A DNA stretch of 64,000 nucleotides, taken from positions 20,249,285 to 20,313,284 of the forward strand of contig NC_081413.1 in NCBI RefSeq assembly GCF_030272615.1, written 5' to 3'. Shown here in pieces: positions 1 through 11,163 of the stretch. A program made the position numbers and the translations under genes. Below the pieces are notes generated by a model, which was not told the DNA's origin, searched no databases, and saw only the letters and a program-made list of their open reading frames with translations. This DNA is from Cryptomeria japonica (Eukaryota > Streptophyta > Pinopsida > Cupressales > Cupressaceae). The number at the start of each line of letters is the position of its first letter. Position 1 is the first letter of the stretch.

Positions 1-933
1 ATTTAGTATAAACTTCAACATGAAGGGTAATATAGCCAATGGTAGGACAAGATAACCTATCAAATAACTTCAAAACCACATTAGAAACATCATATATAGT
101 GGTTTATGCAATCATAAAGTGAAAAGATACTCTTTAGTTATGACATTAACCTTGCAAGAGGGATCAATCGGGGCACCACGGTAAGGGATATCATTAACCT
201 TCACAATTATGTATAAAGGGCCAACAGGTGCTCTAATGGTCTCACTAGCATCAAATGTAATACAAGAATTATTAGGAGTATCCTGTGTTTCTACCATATT
301 AACCAAGTTTGGAGCCATAAAAGTGAATTCTTCAGAAGAGAGAGAATTAGGCACAATCTCAATAACGTTAGAGGTATGAGAAGACAAGGGATCAATGAAA
401 ATATTAAGATTTTGATTAGGAGGAGCTACTAATTTATTCCCTTTATCATTCACACCTGCCAAAGATATAGTATTATTATCAATCAAGTCTTGAATCTTAT
501 TTTTCAATGCAAAATATTTCTTAGTATCATGACCAGTCTGACAATGAAATTGGAAAAAAGAATTGTTATCAAAATAAGGGGATGCAAGTTTAGAAGGATC
601 AATTTGTTTTATAGGAGGAAGTTTGATAACATTTTTGTGCAACAATTGAGACATAATGCTATGTGAAGATTCATTCAAACAAGTAAACTGTCTTTCTCTT
701 TGGAAAAATTTAGAAATAGAAGGCACACCTGTTGTAGCATTCACATTGTTGTTGTTGATTGTATCATTGAACTTGATGAAGATTTTTGTAGGTTTGAACT
801 TCCCAAATAGTTGTTGAATGCTCTCCCCCTTATCACTCGAATCCATAGGAGTAGATTGCTCAGTTTGACTCACAACCAGTTGATAATTGTGGAGTTTTGT
901 GCACAACTGTGTGAAGGAAGTAAACTCAGACAA
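1..933 (-). pseudogene. Element A protease region (Ty3/Gypsy), decayed, runs off left edge
   Basis: This is the part of the minus-strand element A that follows gag. A frame from 933 down to 112 opens with SEFTSFTQLCTKLHNY and ends in a stretch resembling the start of plant Gypsy retropepsins (GPLYIIVKVNDIPYRG, then IDPSCKVNVIT). The Asp-Ser/Thr-Gly active triad of the family reads Asp-Pro-Ser here, so activity is doubtful. Positions 1-230 match the protease segment at about 16937-17172 and 38284-38518, where the downstream half (GYPWLSYMKDIASPIHKF) is still readable in another frame. The frame changes at a TATATA stretch near 92-98, and that break appears in every copy, so it predates the duplication. 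The upstream gag frame overlaps this one at a run of ten A. Confidence 0.6.
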
Positions 934-1991
934 TTTTTTTTTTCCCTGATATCTTTTTGTAAATTAGAAATGAAAATTCTTTGAATATCATTATCAAGTA
1001 CATAAAAAGAAATTTGAGGACACAAATGCTTATATCTACCTTTGAAATCAGTCACTTTTTCTTTAACACCTTGTTTGCAATGCATTAAATCAATCAAAGT
1101 GATTTTAGGACCAATGTTATTTTTAAATTGTTGGATGAAAGCATTTGCCAATTGTTTAAAAGAAGTGAGAGAATAAGAAGGAAAAGAGCAATACCATTGC
1201 AAAGCCTTATCTCTTAGGGTTCTTGTAAACAATTTTACAAGCAATCTTTGATCATAAGCAAAATCAGTACACAAGGTTTGAAATGTTTTGACATGCGTAA
1301 GAGGATCCCCTTTTCCATTATAGAGTTTTAATTTAGGGATCTCAACATGTTTAGGTGTCATGACTTTAACAATATCAAGATAAAGTGGGCTCACAACATC
1401 AAAGGTGGGCACACTAAACTTGGATTGACTCATAGAAGCAATTTGTTGTTGTAAGGAAGACATGGTTTGAGCAAGGTTGTTAATTGTCATTTCGGTGGAA
1501 GAATTGATGTTAGACATAGTTGATTGAGAAGGTGCTTTGATGTTATTTAAAGAAGGCATGGACTGAGAATAAGGTGGTGGGACATTATGAGAAGTAGGCA
1601 TAGGTGACGATTGGGTAGGACAAGGGACACTCAAAGGAGGAATAAAGTTGTTGAAGGAATTTCCCCCTTGTGTCACACTAATTGGTTGAGGAATAATAGG
1701 AACACTTATGGAAGACATAGGTAAAGATGGAGGATTAAATGAAGAAGAGGGATTGCCCCCATGTCCAATGTTTGTAGGAATGACATTTTGAGTTGAAGTA
1801 GCCATGATTTTGGATGTAAAAGTAGGAATACTTGTCATAAGAGTAGTCAAAGGAATATAAGGATTGACTTGTGTTGCAGGTTGTGAATAACCTAGGGTTT
1901 CAGAACAACTCTTGATAGGCATGAAATTAGAATCAACAATGTGTGCAATGCCACACAATATATCAATTCCATTCTCATCACTTTTAATCAT
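870..1991 (-). pseudogene. Element A gag (Ty3/Gypsy retrotrans_gag domain), decayed
   Basis: This frame would encode the capsid precursor of element A. Residues about 80-200 are a Pro/Ser/Gln/Asn-rich linker. Residues about 215-355 carry the plant retrotransposon gag signature: LKLYNGKGDPLTHVKTFQ, then ALQWYCSFPSYSLTSFKQLANAF, an LMHCKQGVKEKVTDFKGRYK segment and FISNLQKDIRE. The same order (GKGDP, MEWF, QHF, ESFASFLQKW) occurs in the intact-looking gag at 54190-54650. The frame is open for 373 codons, then leaves the real reading at an A10 run (934-943). The N-terminal part is in a different frame upstream, so the start at 1991 is not a true start. No zinc knuckle is visible. Gag is clear; integrity is poor. 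Confidence 0.75.
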
Positions 1992-2317
1992 TCTCTTAAG
2001 GCCTTCAATTATGGGATAGCTTCATTATTAGGGTATTCTTGGGAAATCCATTATCGAAAGTTATCGAATTGATTGTCCAATGTGGAAAGTTGATCTAAAG
2101 AAACCCTAGTTAAAGCTTCTTCTTCATCATGGGACTCATCAATGGGGTGAATAGGCACATGATTAGGATGGGAAGAATTAGCATGATCCTTATTAAAGAA
2201 GTCAGCCAAATTAAGATTCATCTCCTCGGTAATTGAACCTTGGGAAGCCTTAATTCTAATGCTTCGTCTAACGGGGATAGGATACTTGTAGGACAGATAG
2301 TGGTAAAACTCATGCAC
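1992..2317 (-). pseudogene. Element A gag N-terminal segment, with in-frame stops
   Basis: An 88-codon frame starting at 2317 (MHEFYHYLSYKYPIPVRRS) has an acidic, protein-like composition and lies just upstream of gag on the same strand. Past its stop near 2051 the same frame still reads as protein (WISQEYPNN, then LKALRE) with further stops before gag continues in another frame at about 1990. I infer that it is the N terminus of the element A gag polyprotein. The stops are TAA codons where CAA or CGA would need one C-to-T change. No independent function is claimed. Confidence 0.45.
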
Positions 2318-3949
2318 TAGAGGGAAAATTTGAGTTTTGAATTTTGAACAAAGCTTAAAAAATTAATTAATGCAAAATTTAAGAAAATAATGATTAGACA
2401 ATTTGAACTTTGTTGGGGGAAGAGGATGACACAATTTCAAAAAGTGAAAGGAAATTGGAATTTTAAAATTAGGGCCAAGGGAATACCACTTAGTTTTAAA
2501 ATCTTAATTTTTAATATCAGAGCAAACTAAATTAACCTCTTAATTTTAAAAAAATTCTTGAAATTTGAAATGTTGAATTTTGAAAATAATGATTAGACAA
2601 TTTGAACTTTGTTGGGGGAAGAGGATGACACAATTTCAAAAAGTGAAAGGAAATTGGAATTTTAAAATTAGGGCCAATGGAATACCACTTAATTTTAAAA
2701 TCAGAATTTTAAAAGTCAGGGCAGACTAAATTAACCTCTTAATTTTAAAAAATTTCTTGAAATTTGAAATGTTGAATTTTGAAGGAATTTCCAATTGTAA
2801 AGGGATTAAAAATCAACAAAATCAACCAATCTTCTAGATTCAGGCTATTAAATATAGTCATAACAATCTCCCAAAATTTCAGGAAAAAAGCCGAGGGTTG
2901 TGGTGGGAACGCACATGGTCCGACCAACTTTTTTTGATTTTTTTAGGGATGGATATTAGCACGATTTTAAAGCTAACCCCCCAAAATTGACAAATTTTAT
3001 ATCCTCTAGATGGGCGAAATGAAGGCGCAAATGTAAAAATAGGACCCTATTAGGGTTTTGAAGAAAAAGAAGAATTGAATTGCAAATTTGCAAAAGTCAA
3101 ACCTAACTGTTAGGGACACCTTGAAAAATGTTTAGAAATCTGAATTGGAATGAAATTGATTTGAAATTTGAACAAAATCCAATTAAATTTGAAAGTTAGG
3201 GTTTTATGACCTAACCACTTAATTTTAAAATTTGAATTTTGGGAAAAAGGGGGAAAAGTGAAAATTTGATTTGTAGGATTAAAGACAAATCTGAGAACAA
3301 TCAGAAATCTGAAAATTAAATGAAAATCCAATTTTTGCACAAGTTCAAGACAATTTTTGAAAATTTGGGTTTTAAAAAGTAACCTCTTAATTTTTTAAAT
3401 TTTAATTGCAAATTGAACAAGACAATGAGGAAATTGAATTTGACAATCGAAACAATTTTCAGATCTAAGATAACTACAAGCAATTTTGTACAAATTATAA
3501 GTTTAAGTTTACATTTAAAAACTAGGGTTTTTAATGCTTTAACCACTAAGTTTGGAGAAATTTGAAACGTGTAAATGAAAAATATGCAATTTAGTTCAAA
3601 GGAAAACATGCAAGACATCGGGTTAACCAAAATGTGATGTGGGAAAATGGTGAATGATGAGATCAAGAGGAAAACTACCCTTTCCCTCAAAGAGAGATGA
3701 CAGTTTCACTATTGATTACCCTTCAAACACTTTTCACCAAATTACATTTGGAAGAGGAGAGGAGAATTCACTAGATTCAACCTCTCGACAAGAAGAAGAT
3801 TGAATTATGAATGAAATGGGAATGATAAGTTGATCCCCTCTTTCTTATTTGAAATGTAAAGGAATTGATTAAATTATGTAGTGCAAAAGTGACAAAGAAC
3901 TGATCATAACTTGAGATCAAAATATGGGATGAAGTGATGCACCTAGATC
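2318..3949 (-). other. Element A untranslated leader
   Basis: This AT-rich region lies between the LTR fragment and gag of element A in its minus orientation. It is dominated by short A/T runs such as AATTTTAAAATT and has no convincing coding frame. It includes a direct duplication (2384-2785). A motif close to GTGGTGGGAACGCACATGGT occurs at about 2898-2917 and in similar form at about 4010-4029, suggesting further local duplication. The boundary with the LTR is uncertain. Confidence 0.5.
2384..2785. repeat. Two-copy direct repeat of about 201 bp in the element A leader
   Basis: The stretch beginning AATGATTAGACAATTTGAAC at about 2387 recurs at about 2588. Both copies run through TTGGGGGAAGAGGATGACAC and a GAAATTGGAATTTTAAAATT segment with few differences. 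The spacing is about 201 bp. Confidence 0.85.
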
Positions 3950-4643
3950 TAGCAATAATATGTCGAGAAGAAGTCACCTTGCGAATTTGAGGAAAAGTTG
4001 CCTGGACCGTGGTGGGAGCGTAGATGGTACTCCAAAAAATCCGAGAAACAAAAAGGGGTTTTCCACCTTTGCAAATGGAGCCCAAATCCGAAAGCACAAC
4101 TACACCCCTGCAACCTACACACATAAAAGAGAGGAAAATGGGTTGGCATTGGGGGTTTGACTTTAGGTCAAACCCCAATTTTAGAATTAACCAAGTAATG
4201 AAAGAAAGTACTTGCAAGTAGCTGTAAATGAAAGACTGAATTGTAAATCACCTCAAGGGAGGTTGGGATAGAAATGCTGGTAGAAATTCTTGTGTGGAAT
4301 TGAATGTTGGAATCAATCTCCTCGTCAATGGTTGAATCATTGACTTGAATGCAACACCTAGCCTTGAAGGGAGCCTTGAGAATGCTCAATGCTGGAAAAG
4401 TATGCTTGAAGGCTCTTGAATACTTGATTGCTTGTGCAAATTGAATCTATCCAACTTTGACCTATCCAACTTATGAAAATGAGAGGACGAATTCCTCTTA
4501 AATACATTTTAGTGGATTTTATTTTCATCACAGACCGACATCGGGGGAGTTTCCCGCCCAATGCACAACCAACAATGGAACCCTCGGAAGGGTCCTACCC
4601 GAAAATAGGGCAGGGACAGGGGTGTCATGCCCCTATCTTGGGA
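3950..4643 (-). mobile_element. Element A LTR fragment (5' LTR, truncated)
   Basis: Positions about 4103-4640 match 35605-36135, which is the LTR next to the polypurine tract of another element A copy. Shared stretches include ATAAAAGAGAGG, TAACTTAGT-less CACCTCAAGGGAGGTTG and the block around GACATCGGGG. Here the LTR lies upstream of leader and gag in minus orientation, as a 5' LTR should. Its outer end, expected to start TGTAGTGTCA, is missing: at about 4643 the sequence passes directly into the 359-bp array. The inner boundary (about 3950-4100) cannot be fixed because the second copy ends at 35605. Confidence 0.6.
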
Positions 4644-7215
4644 GTGAGCCATTTGAACCCACAGGGTTTGGTCATAGCCACTTCCGAAAATATCTCTCAA
4701 TTTTGACACACTCAATTCCCTTTTCCTGTGGCATCACTTTTTAGCTTGCAACAAAAAGTGTAAAATGCATTCCATAAAAGGCGACAATATACCCTAATTT
4801 TGATTCGCTTGTTCTGGACATGAACTGTCAGCGTGAGTGCGTCTGGGTTTACCCTATCCATGTACTTATTTTTCTCGCCAACTCCCTTGACCCTTCCAAG
4901 CCATACCGTGGTGACGCTATCCATTGAGTGATCAAAGTGTGCAAAACTGTGAAACTTTGACGTTGCGTATATCAAAGCCCACGACACCTACGAATGAGAC
5001 ATATGAACCCACGAGGTCATGACATAGCCACTTACAAAAAAATATCTCAGTTTTGGTTCACTCAATTCCATTTTCCTATGGCATCACTTTTTTTCCTGCA
5101 ACAAAAAGTGTAAAATGGATTAAATGAAAGGCGACAATATATCCTAACTTTCAATGAAAGGCGCTAACATACCCTAACTTTCAATCTGGTCATCCTGGGC
5201 ACAAACTGTCAGTGCGAGAACGTCCATGTGGCTAGGTTTACTCTAGCCATGCCCTTGTTTCACTCACAACCTTGCCTGATCCTTCTGAGCCACACCATAG
5301 CGACGCTTCCCCTTGAGTGCTCAAAGTATGCAAAACTGTCAAACTTTGACGTTTTGTATCTTTGATCCCTTATAACTTGAAAACAAGCCGCTCGAACCCA
5401 TGAAATTGTGTTACAACCATTTACAAAAACCTTTGACATTTTTGGCTCACTATTCCATTTTTCTATGGCGTCACTTTTTCGCTTGCAAGAAAAACTGTAA
5501 AATAGATTCAAGTAAAGGATACAATATACCCTAACTTTCGAAATGCAATTATTGAGAACAAACCTTTGGTGCGAATGCATCCAAGTGTCTTGTTTTATGC
5601 TATACATGCCCTTGTTTGGCTCGCCAACTCGCCCGATCCTTTTGAGCCACACTGTAGCGATAATTTCCCTTGAGTGCTCAAAGTGTGCAAAATTATCAAA
5701 GTTTGATGTTGCATATCTTAGAGCTTGTGGAACCTACGAATGGGTCATTTGAAATCATGAGGTTGTGTCATGACCACTTACAAAACCCTCTCTCAGTTTT
5801 GGCTCTCTCAATTCCATTTTCCTATGGCGTCACTTTTTCACCTGCAACAAAAAGTGTAAAATGCATTCAATAAAAGGCGATAATATACCCTAACTTTTGA
5901 TCCACTCATCTTGGGTATGAACCATTAGCGTGAGAGCATCTGGGTGGTTGAGTTTATGCTAGCCATTCCTTGGTTTCACTTGCCAACTTGCTCGATCCTT
6001 TCAAGCCACACCGTAGCGATGCTTTCCCTTGAGTGCTCAAAGTGTGAAAAACTGTCAAACTTTGGCGTTGCATATCTCAGAGCCTATGGCACCTTTCAAT
6101 GATTCATCTAAACCTACGAGGTCATGTCATGAACACTAAAAAAAACCTATCTCAATTTTGGATTACTCAATTATATTTGTCTATGCCACCACTTTTTTGT
6201 TTGCAACAAAAAGTGTCAAATGCATTCAATGAAAGACGACAACATACCCTAACTTTTGATCTGCTCATCTTGGGCATGAACAATCAAATCCAACTTCTAT
6301 TTATGGCCGAGGTTATGCTATCCATACCCCTATTTTTTTTGCCAAGTCGCTCAATCATTCCAAGACACACCGTAGTGACCCTTTCCGTTGAGTGCTCAAA
6401 ATGTGCAAAACTATCAAACTTTGATGTTTCATCTCTTGGAGCTCTTGACACATGCAAATGAGTCATCTGAACCTATAGGGTTGTGTCATGGTTGATTAAA
6501 AAAACCTATCTCAGTTTTCTATTACACAATTCCATTTCCTATGCTGCCTCTTTTTCGCTTGCAACAAAAAGTTTCAGATGCCTTCAATGAAAGGCGAGAA
6601 CAAACCCTAACTTTCGGTCCACTCATCTTCGGCATGAACCATCAGCTCAAACTTGTCTCAGTGGCTACATTTATGCTAGCCATGCCCCTTTTTTCTCATC
6701 AACTCAACCGATCCTTCCGAGACACACCCTAGTAACGCTTTCCCTTGAGTGCTCATCAAAGTGTGAAAAACTATCAAACTTTGACGTTGTGTCTCTCAAA
6801 GCCTGTGACATGTGTGAATGAGTCCTTTGAATCTACCGAGATATGTCATGACCTCCTAAAATCACCTATCTCATTTTTGGATTACTCAATTCCATTTGCC
6901 TATGTCGCCACTTTTTTGCTTGAAACAAAAAGTGTCAGATGCATTCAATGAAAGGTGACAAGATACCCTAAGTTTTGATCTCCTCATCCCGGGAACAAAC
7001 TGTTAGCACCAGCGCATCCCAGTGGTAGAGTTTACGCTACTTATGCCCCTTTTTAGCATGACAACTTGCTCGATCCTTTCGAGCCACGCTGTAGAAACAC
7101 TTTCCCGTGAGTGCTCAAAGTATATAAAATTGTCAAGCTTTCACGTTGCATATCTTGGAGTCCATGGAACGTGCATACGATCCATCTGAACCTACGGGTT
7201 TGTGTCATGCCCCTT
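4643..7215. repeat. Tandem array of about 359-bp monomers, duplication copy 1
   Basis: The anchor GCAACAAAAAGTG or close variants recurs at about 4748, 5098, 5485, 5841, 6202, 6560 and 6921, giving a usual period near 359 bp. The 387-bp step comes from a monomer with an internal duplication of about 30 bp (two adjacent runs of CCCTAACTTTCAAT near 5150-5185). Each monomer also carries CCTTGAGTGCTCAAAG and CAAACTTTGACGTTGC. Monomers differ noticeably from each other. Short frames in the array are chance products of the repeat. This copy runs without a Copia fragment through GCAAAACTGTGAAACTTTG near 4940, the point where Copia is joined in the other copies. Confidence 0.9.
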
Positions 7216-8822
7216 ATTAAACATATGTGACAATCAAATAGAGTTAATTTTTATGAAATATATAAAAAAATATTGTTTGTAAACAAATTAGTCTTCATTT
7301 TAGGACAATAGATATCGAATGGAGTGATCAAACCACAAGTTTAATAATGAAAGTGGAAATAGACAAACATGACATTTCTAAACACTCTTCTAATATAAAT
7401 AACTCATTCAACCACTCGAGTTCATAAAAACACAATCTACATGTGTGGGATAAGTATGAGACCTGACATTCTTTTTTGTAACCCTATAAGCATCAACAAT
7501 TAGTCTGCTTTTTAATTACTTTAGGAGGAATTTTGTAAGGTATTTTGTGTCATGTTGAAATGAAACAAAATTTATATTGTATTGTTCAAATGCAAGGCAC
7601 CTTCTTGAACTGTGTTTTCAATCTTTTTTCCCGGGATGGTAATGTGAAAGTGATGATACATTTTAGTAATATAAGGTGAAACTAGTGATATTTTTTAATA
7701 ATATAAGGTGAAAGTGGTGACATGTTTTTTGAGTAAATGGGTATAAAATAAAAGTAATTTTAATTTTGAATGTAGTTTAGAGGGTCCTAATTTAATGTAA
7801 GAGTTGAAATCTTGCTTGTAATAGAAAGAAATAAATTTTTTTCAATTAAAAGAGTTATTTGTTTCTTAAGCATATCTATTAAATACTGCAAAATCAAACT
7901 TTATAACTTAGTCTAAAACCAATAAACTAACTGCAAGTACATTGAAAAGACTAGTTAGGGAAACAAAAAATGTAGCTATGATAATGGTACTACTATTTGT
8001 CTCCATGAACTATGACAAAATTGAAATTCTAGGCATTAAACTATAAATATTTACTAGCTACCAAATTATGAAGTTGAATTGTGAAAAAAAAATCGAGTTC
8101 AATTAGGAATGTAATAACAATTGTAGACAAAACCGATTGAATATATAATATCTCACATAGAAAAATGTTGATACAATTAAAGAATATTTATTTCACCAAT
8201 GAAATATATTTTTGTGATTATGTATAATAGTTGCAATATGATTTGCATCAACTAAAAAAGGTCATAAAGTCACACAATGGTCAATTTCGATAAGAGTATA
8301 ACATATATATCCAATACAATGACGCAAGAGAACAAGTAACCATATGGACATATATGTCACATATACAAAATACAAAATATATCCTCAAAAATTCCACATA
8401 GGCATACAACAAAGGCCTCTAGTCTACTGATTTCCCACTATCATGAGGAAATAGATCACAAGCTACCTTTGACTATCACGAGGATGGATATGTATGTGAT
8501 GATGGCCTCTTTCGAATGTGTTCACTAGACCTCCTATCTAGAATTCTTTATAGCTCCAACTGATACAATCATAAGTATAGACATCAATGTATAATATATA
8601 TAAAAAATGAATTGTAGAATGACATATAATAGAACAATTACTTACCGCAAACATATAATCATGTTGATGAAGATCTAACAACTCTAGAAGCAAAAACAAT
8701 ATTTTTATTTTGCATGCACAGTTGAGAAAGACAAAATCAGAGCTCAAAATGCGGGGTTTATAGAAAAATGAAGTTTGAATGTCAATTTAAAAAAAAACAA
8801 CATTGTTATAGCTATTTGGTGC

Positions 8823-8872
8823 ATGCCAAATAAGGCGTGTGCCGTATTTGGCATGTGCCTTATTTTGTGTGC
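8823..8872. repeat. Nested inverted repeats
   Basis: TGCCAAATA is followed after 12 bases by its complement TATTTGGCA. The overlapping word AAATAAGGC pairs with GCCTTATTT further on. The same structure is present at about 21399-21445 and 42745-42793. Confidence 0.7.
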
Positions 8873-9055
8873 GCCATAATGTTTGATGGAGGCCAAAAGA
8901 AATTTTGTCACTTTTTTGGTCCCCGATCTTTGTGCACTTACCCGCATAAAATATAATTCAGTCTATGTAAATGTATATATGTAAATAACACGTCTACTCA
9001 AATGTTTAGTTTATGTATTTAATGTGAGGATGAGGAAGAGTAAGTTATATAAGTA

Positions 9056-9200
<145 letters not shown>

Positions 9201-9267
9201 CTTTTCTTCTTACAAGTAAGAGTAAGTTATATAAGTGAGGATGAGGAAGAGTAAGTTATATAAGTAG

Positions 9268-9270
<3 letters not shown>

Positions 9271-9326
<56 letters not shown>
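9271..9326. repeat. Second (GA)n microsatellite
   Basis: This AG run of about 56 bp follows a second copy of GAGGATGAGGAAGAGTAAGT. The microsatellite and its left flank are therefore locally duplicated in copy 1 only; copies 3 and 4 have one GA tract each. Confidence 0.95.
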
Positions 9327-9329
<3 letters not shown>

Positions 9330-10216
9330 CTTTTCTTCTTAGAAGTAAGAGTTTGTTATAACATGGCCTTATTTTAGTTCAGTATTTTAACTCTAGGCTC
9401 AACCACTTCTAACCCATAATATAAGGATTTTATAATTCCCCCATTTCATGTATTATATGGGATAATAAATTTGTATAGGAATTTTTTCATCTCCCATCTT
9501 TATATGCTTTCCATTAAAAAAGAACACGAAAAAAAAAAGTGTATATTCTACCTTTATCTATAACAAACCCTCTCCCTATAACTAGTATTGAAGTTTCATT
9601 ACCAAAAGTGATGACATACATAGTATGAGTCTCTTAGGAAGAAAACACAACATGGGAAGTTCCCATGTGATGTTAGGAACCTAATTCAATGATCCAAGAT
9701 GAATTTGATGACGATTCAGTATTAACTAGAGCCATTTTCTTAGTTTTAGCTTTATATAGTTTCTTTGTCTTGGTATATTCTTGAGTTGATGAGGATTATT
9801 TGATATATTTAGGGACCCTTATACTATTCTTCTTAAGAAGGTGTTTGGGGTGATCAATCTACTTCTTCAAATATTTGTGCTCTTCATGCAAAATTTTCTT
9901 CTAATAAAAAAATTCCACTTTTTCTTTCTTATGTTTCCCTTGATGAGAAGAAGTTTTGATTTTTTTTTGTTGTATCATAATATTTTATTCTTTCTTGATC
10001 TCTTCATCCTTTAATTTGTTTTTGCTTCTCCTATTTGTTATATGAATCTTGTTATGTGACATTCCTAGTAATGAGTACTTATAGTTTCCTAGAATTCAAT
10101 GTGGTCATTTGTATTAAGTTATATTACTCTGTATTCAAGATTACAATTAATTTATCTAGAGAATGTATCTTTCAAACTTTCCCCAGAGCCCTTTAGATGG
10201 AGTAGAAGCCAAAAGC

Positions 10217-10716
10217 NNNNNNNNNNNNNNNNNNNNNNNNNNNNNNNNNNNNNNNNNNNNNNNNNNNNNNNNNNNNNNNNNNNNNNNNNNNNNNNNNNNN
10301 NNNNNNNNNNNNNNNNNNNNNNNNNNNNNNNNNNNNNNNNNNNNNNNNNNNNNNNNNNNNNNNNNNNNNNNNNNNNNNNNNNNNNNNNNNNNNNNNNNNN
10401 NNNNNNNNNNNNNNNNNNNNNNNNNNNNNNNNNNNNNNNNNNNNNNNNNNNNNNNNNNNNNNNNNNNNNNNNNNNNNNNNNNNNNNNNNNNNNNNNNNNN
10501 NNNNNNNNNNNNNNNNNNNNNNNNNNNNNNNNNNNNNNNNNNNNNNNNNNNNNNNNNNNNNNNNNNNNNNNNNNNNNNNNNNNNNNNNNNNNNNNNNNNN
10601 NNNNNNNNNNNNNNNNNNNNNNNNNNNNNNNNNNNNNNNNNNNNNNNNNNNNNNNNNNNNNNNNNNNNNNNNNNNNNNNNNNNNNNNNNNNNNNNNNNNN
10701 NNNNNNNNNNNNNNNN
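10217..10716. other. Assembly gap of exactly 500 N
   Basis: There are five hundred consecutive N. The left edge (GTAGAAGCCAAAAGC) corresponds to about 22601 of copy 3. The right edge (TGACATTAACCATGCAAGAG) corresponds to about 17079 in the element A protease. The round length suggests a placeholder rather than a measured gap. Confidence 0.99.
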
Positions 10717-10811
10717 TGACATTAACCATGCAAGAGGGATCAATTAGGGCACCACGGCAAGGGATATCCTTAACCTTCACAATTATGTATAAAGAGCCAA
10801 CGGGTGCTCTG
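10717..10811 (-). pseudogene. Element A protease remnant
   Basis: This short piece matches the protease segment at 150-240, including the minus-strand reading GSLYIIVKVKDIPCRG and LIDPSC. It continues from the gap and ends where the Copia fragment begins at CTCTGATACATAAAAG. It is too short to be functional. Confidence 0.7.
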
Positions 10812-11163
10812 ATACATAAAAGAAATCTTGAAGAAATTTGGAATGGAGGATTCAAAACCAGTAAATACTCCTATGACTACTAGCTGTAAGCTATCAAAGA
10901 ATGATGAATCTGCATCTGTTGATGAGACACTTTACCGATCCATGATTGGAAAGTTACAATATTTTGTGCACAGTAGACCGGATATAGCACATGCAGTAGG
11001 TATTGTTGCAAGATTCTCTGCAGATCCCAAAGAAACCCATATGACAACAATCAAGAGAATTTTCAGATACCTGAGAGGCAGTGGAGATTATGGCTTAGTA
11101 TATCAAAAGAGAAATGATTTTGATTTAAAAGTTTATACTGATGCTGATTGGGTAGGCAAAACT
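10812..11163 (+). pseudogene. Ty1/Copia reverse transcriptase C-end and RNase H start, copy 2
   Basis: The plus-strand frame reads KKFGMEDSKPVNTPM, YRSMIGKLQYFVHSRPDIA, RIFRYLRGSGDYGLVY and YTDADWVG. This is the standard run from the Copia RT connection into RNase H, up to the first catalytic Asp in TDADW. The rest of RNase H and everything upstream are absent. On the left it is fused to minus-strand element A, and on the right, at GGCAAAACTG, to the 359-bp array. It is an internal Copia fragment without LTRs. The four copies at 10812, 17174, 38520 and 46530 are nearly identical. Confidence 0.88.

Noticed and set aside
5260-6951. Several similar frames of 60-130 codons in the arrays (SAQSVQNYQSL..., MPPLFCLQQKVSNAF...)
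   Set aside because: They are repeat products of the 359-bp monomer in different frames. Similarity between arrays follows from DNA duplication, and no frame stays open across monomers.
8538-8947. Minus-strand small frames conserved in three flank copies
   Set aside because: Conservation is explained by recent duplication, copies differ by stops and frameshifts, and no domain is visible.
10099-10855. Long frames on both strands across the gap
   Set aside because: They consist almost entirely of N and are artefacts of the assembly gap.
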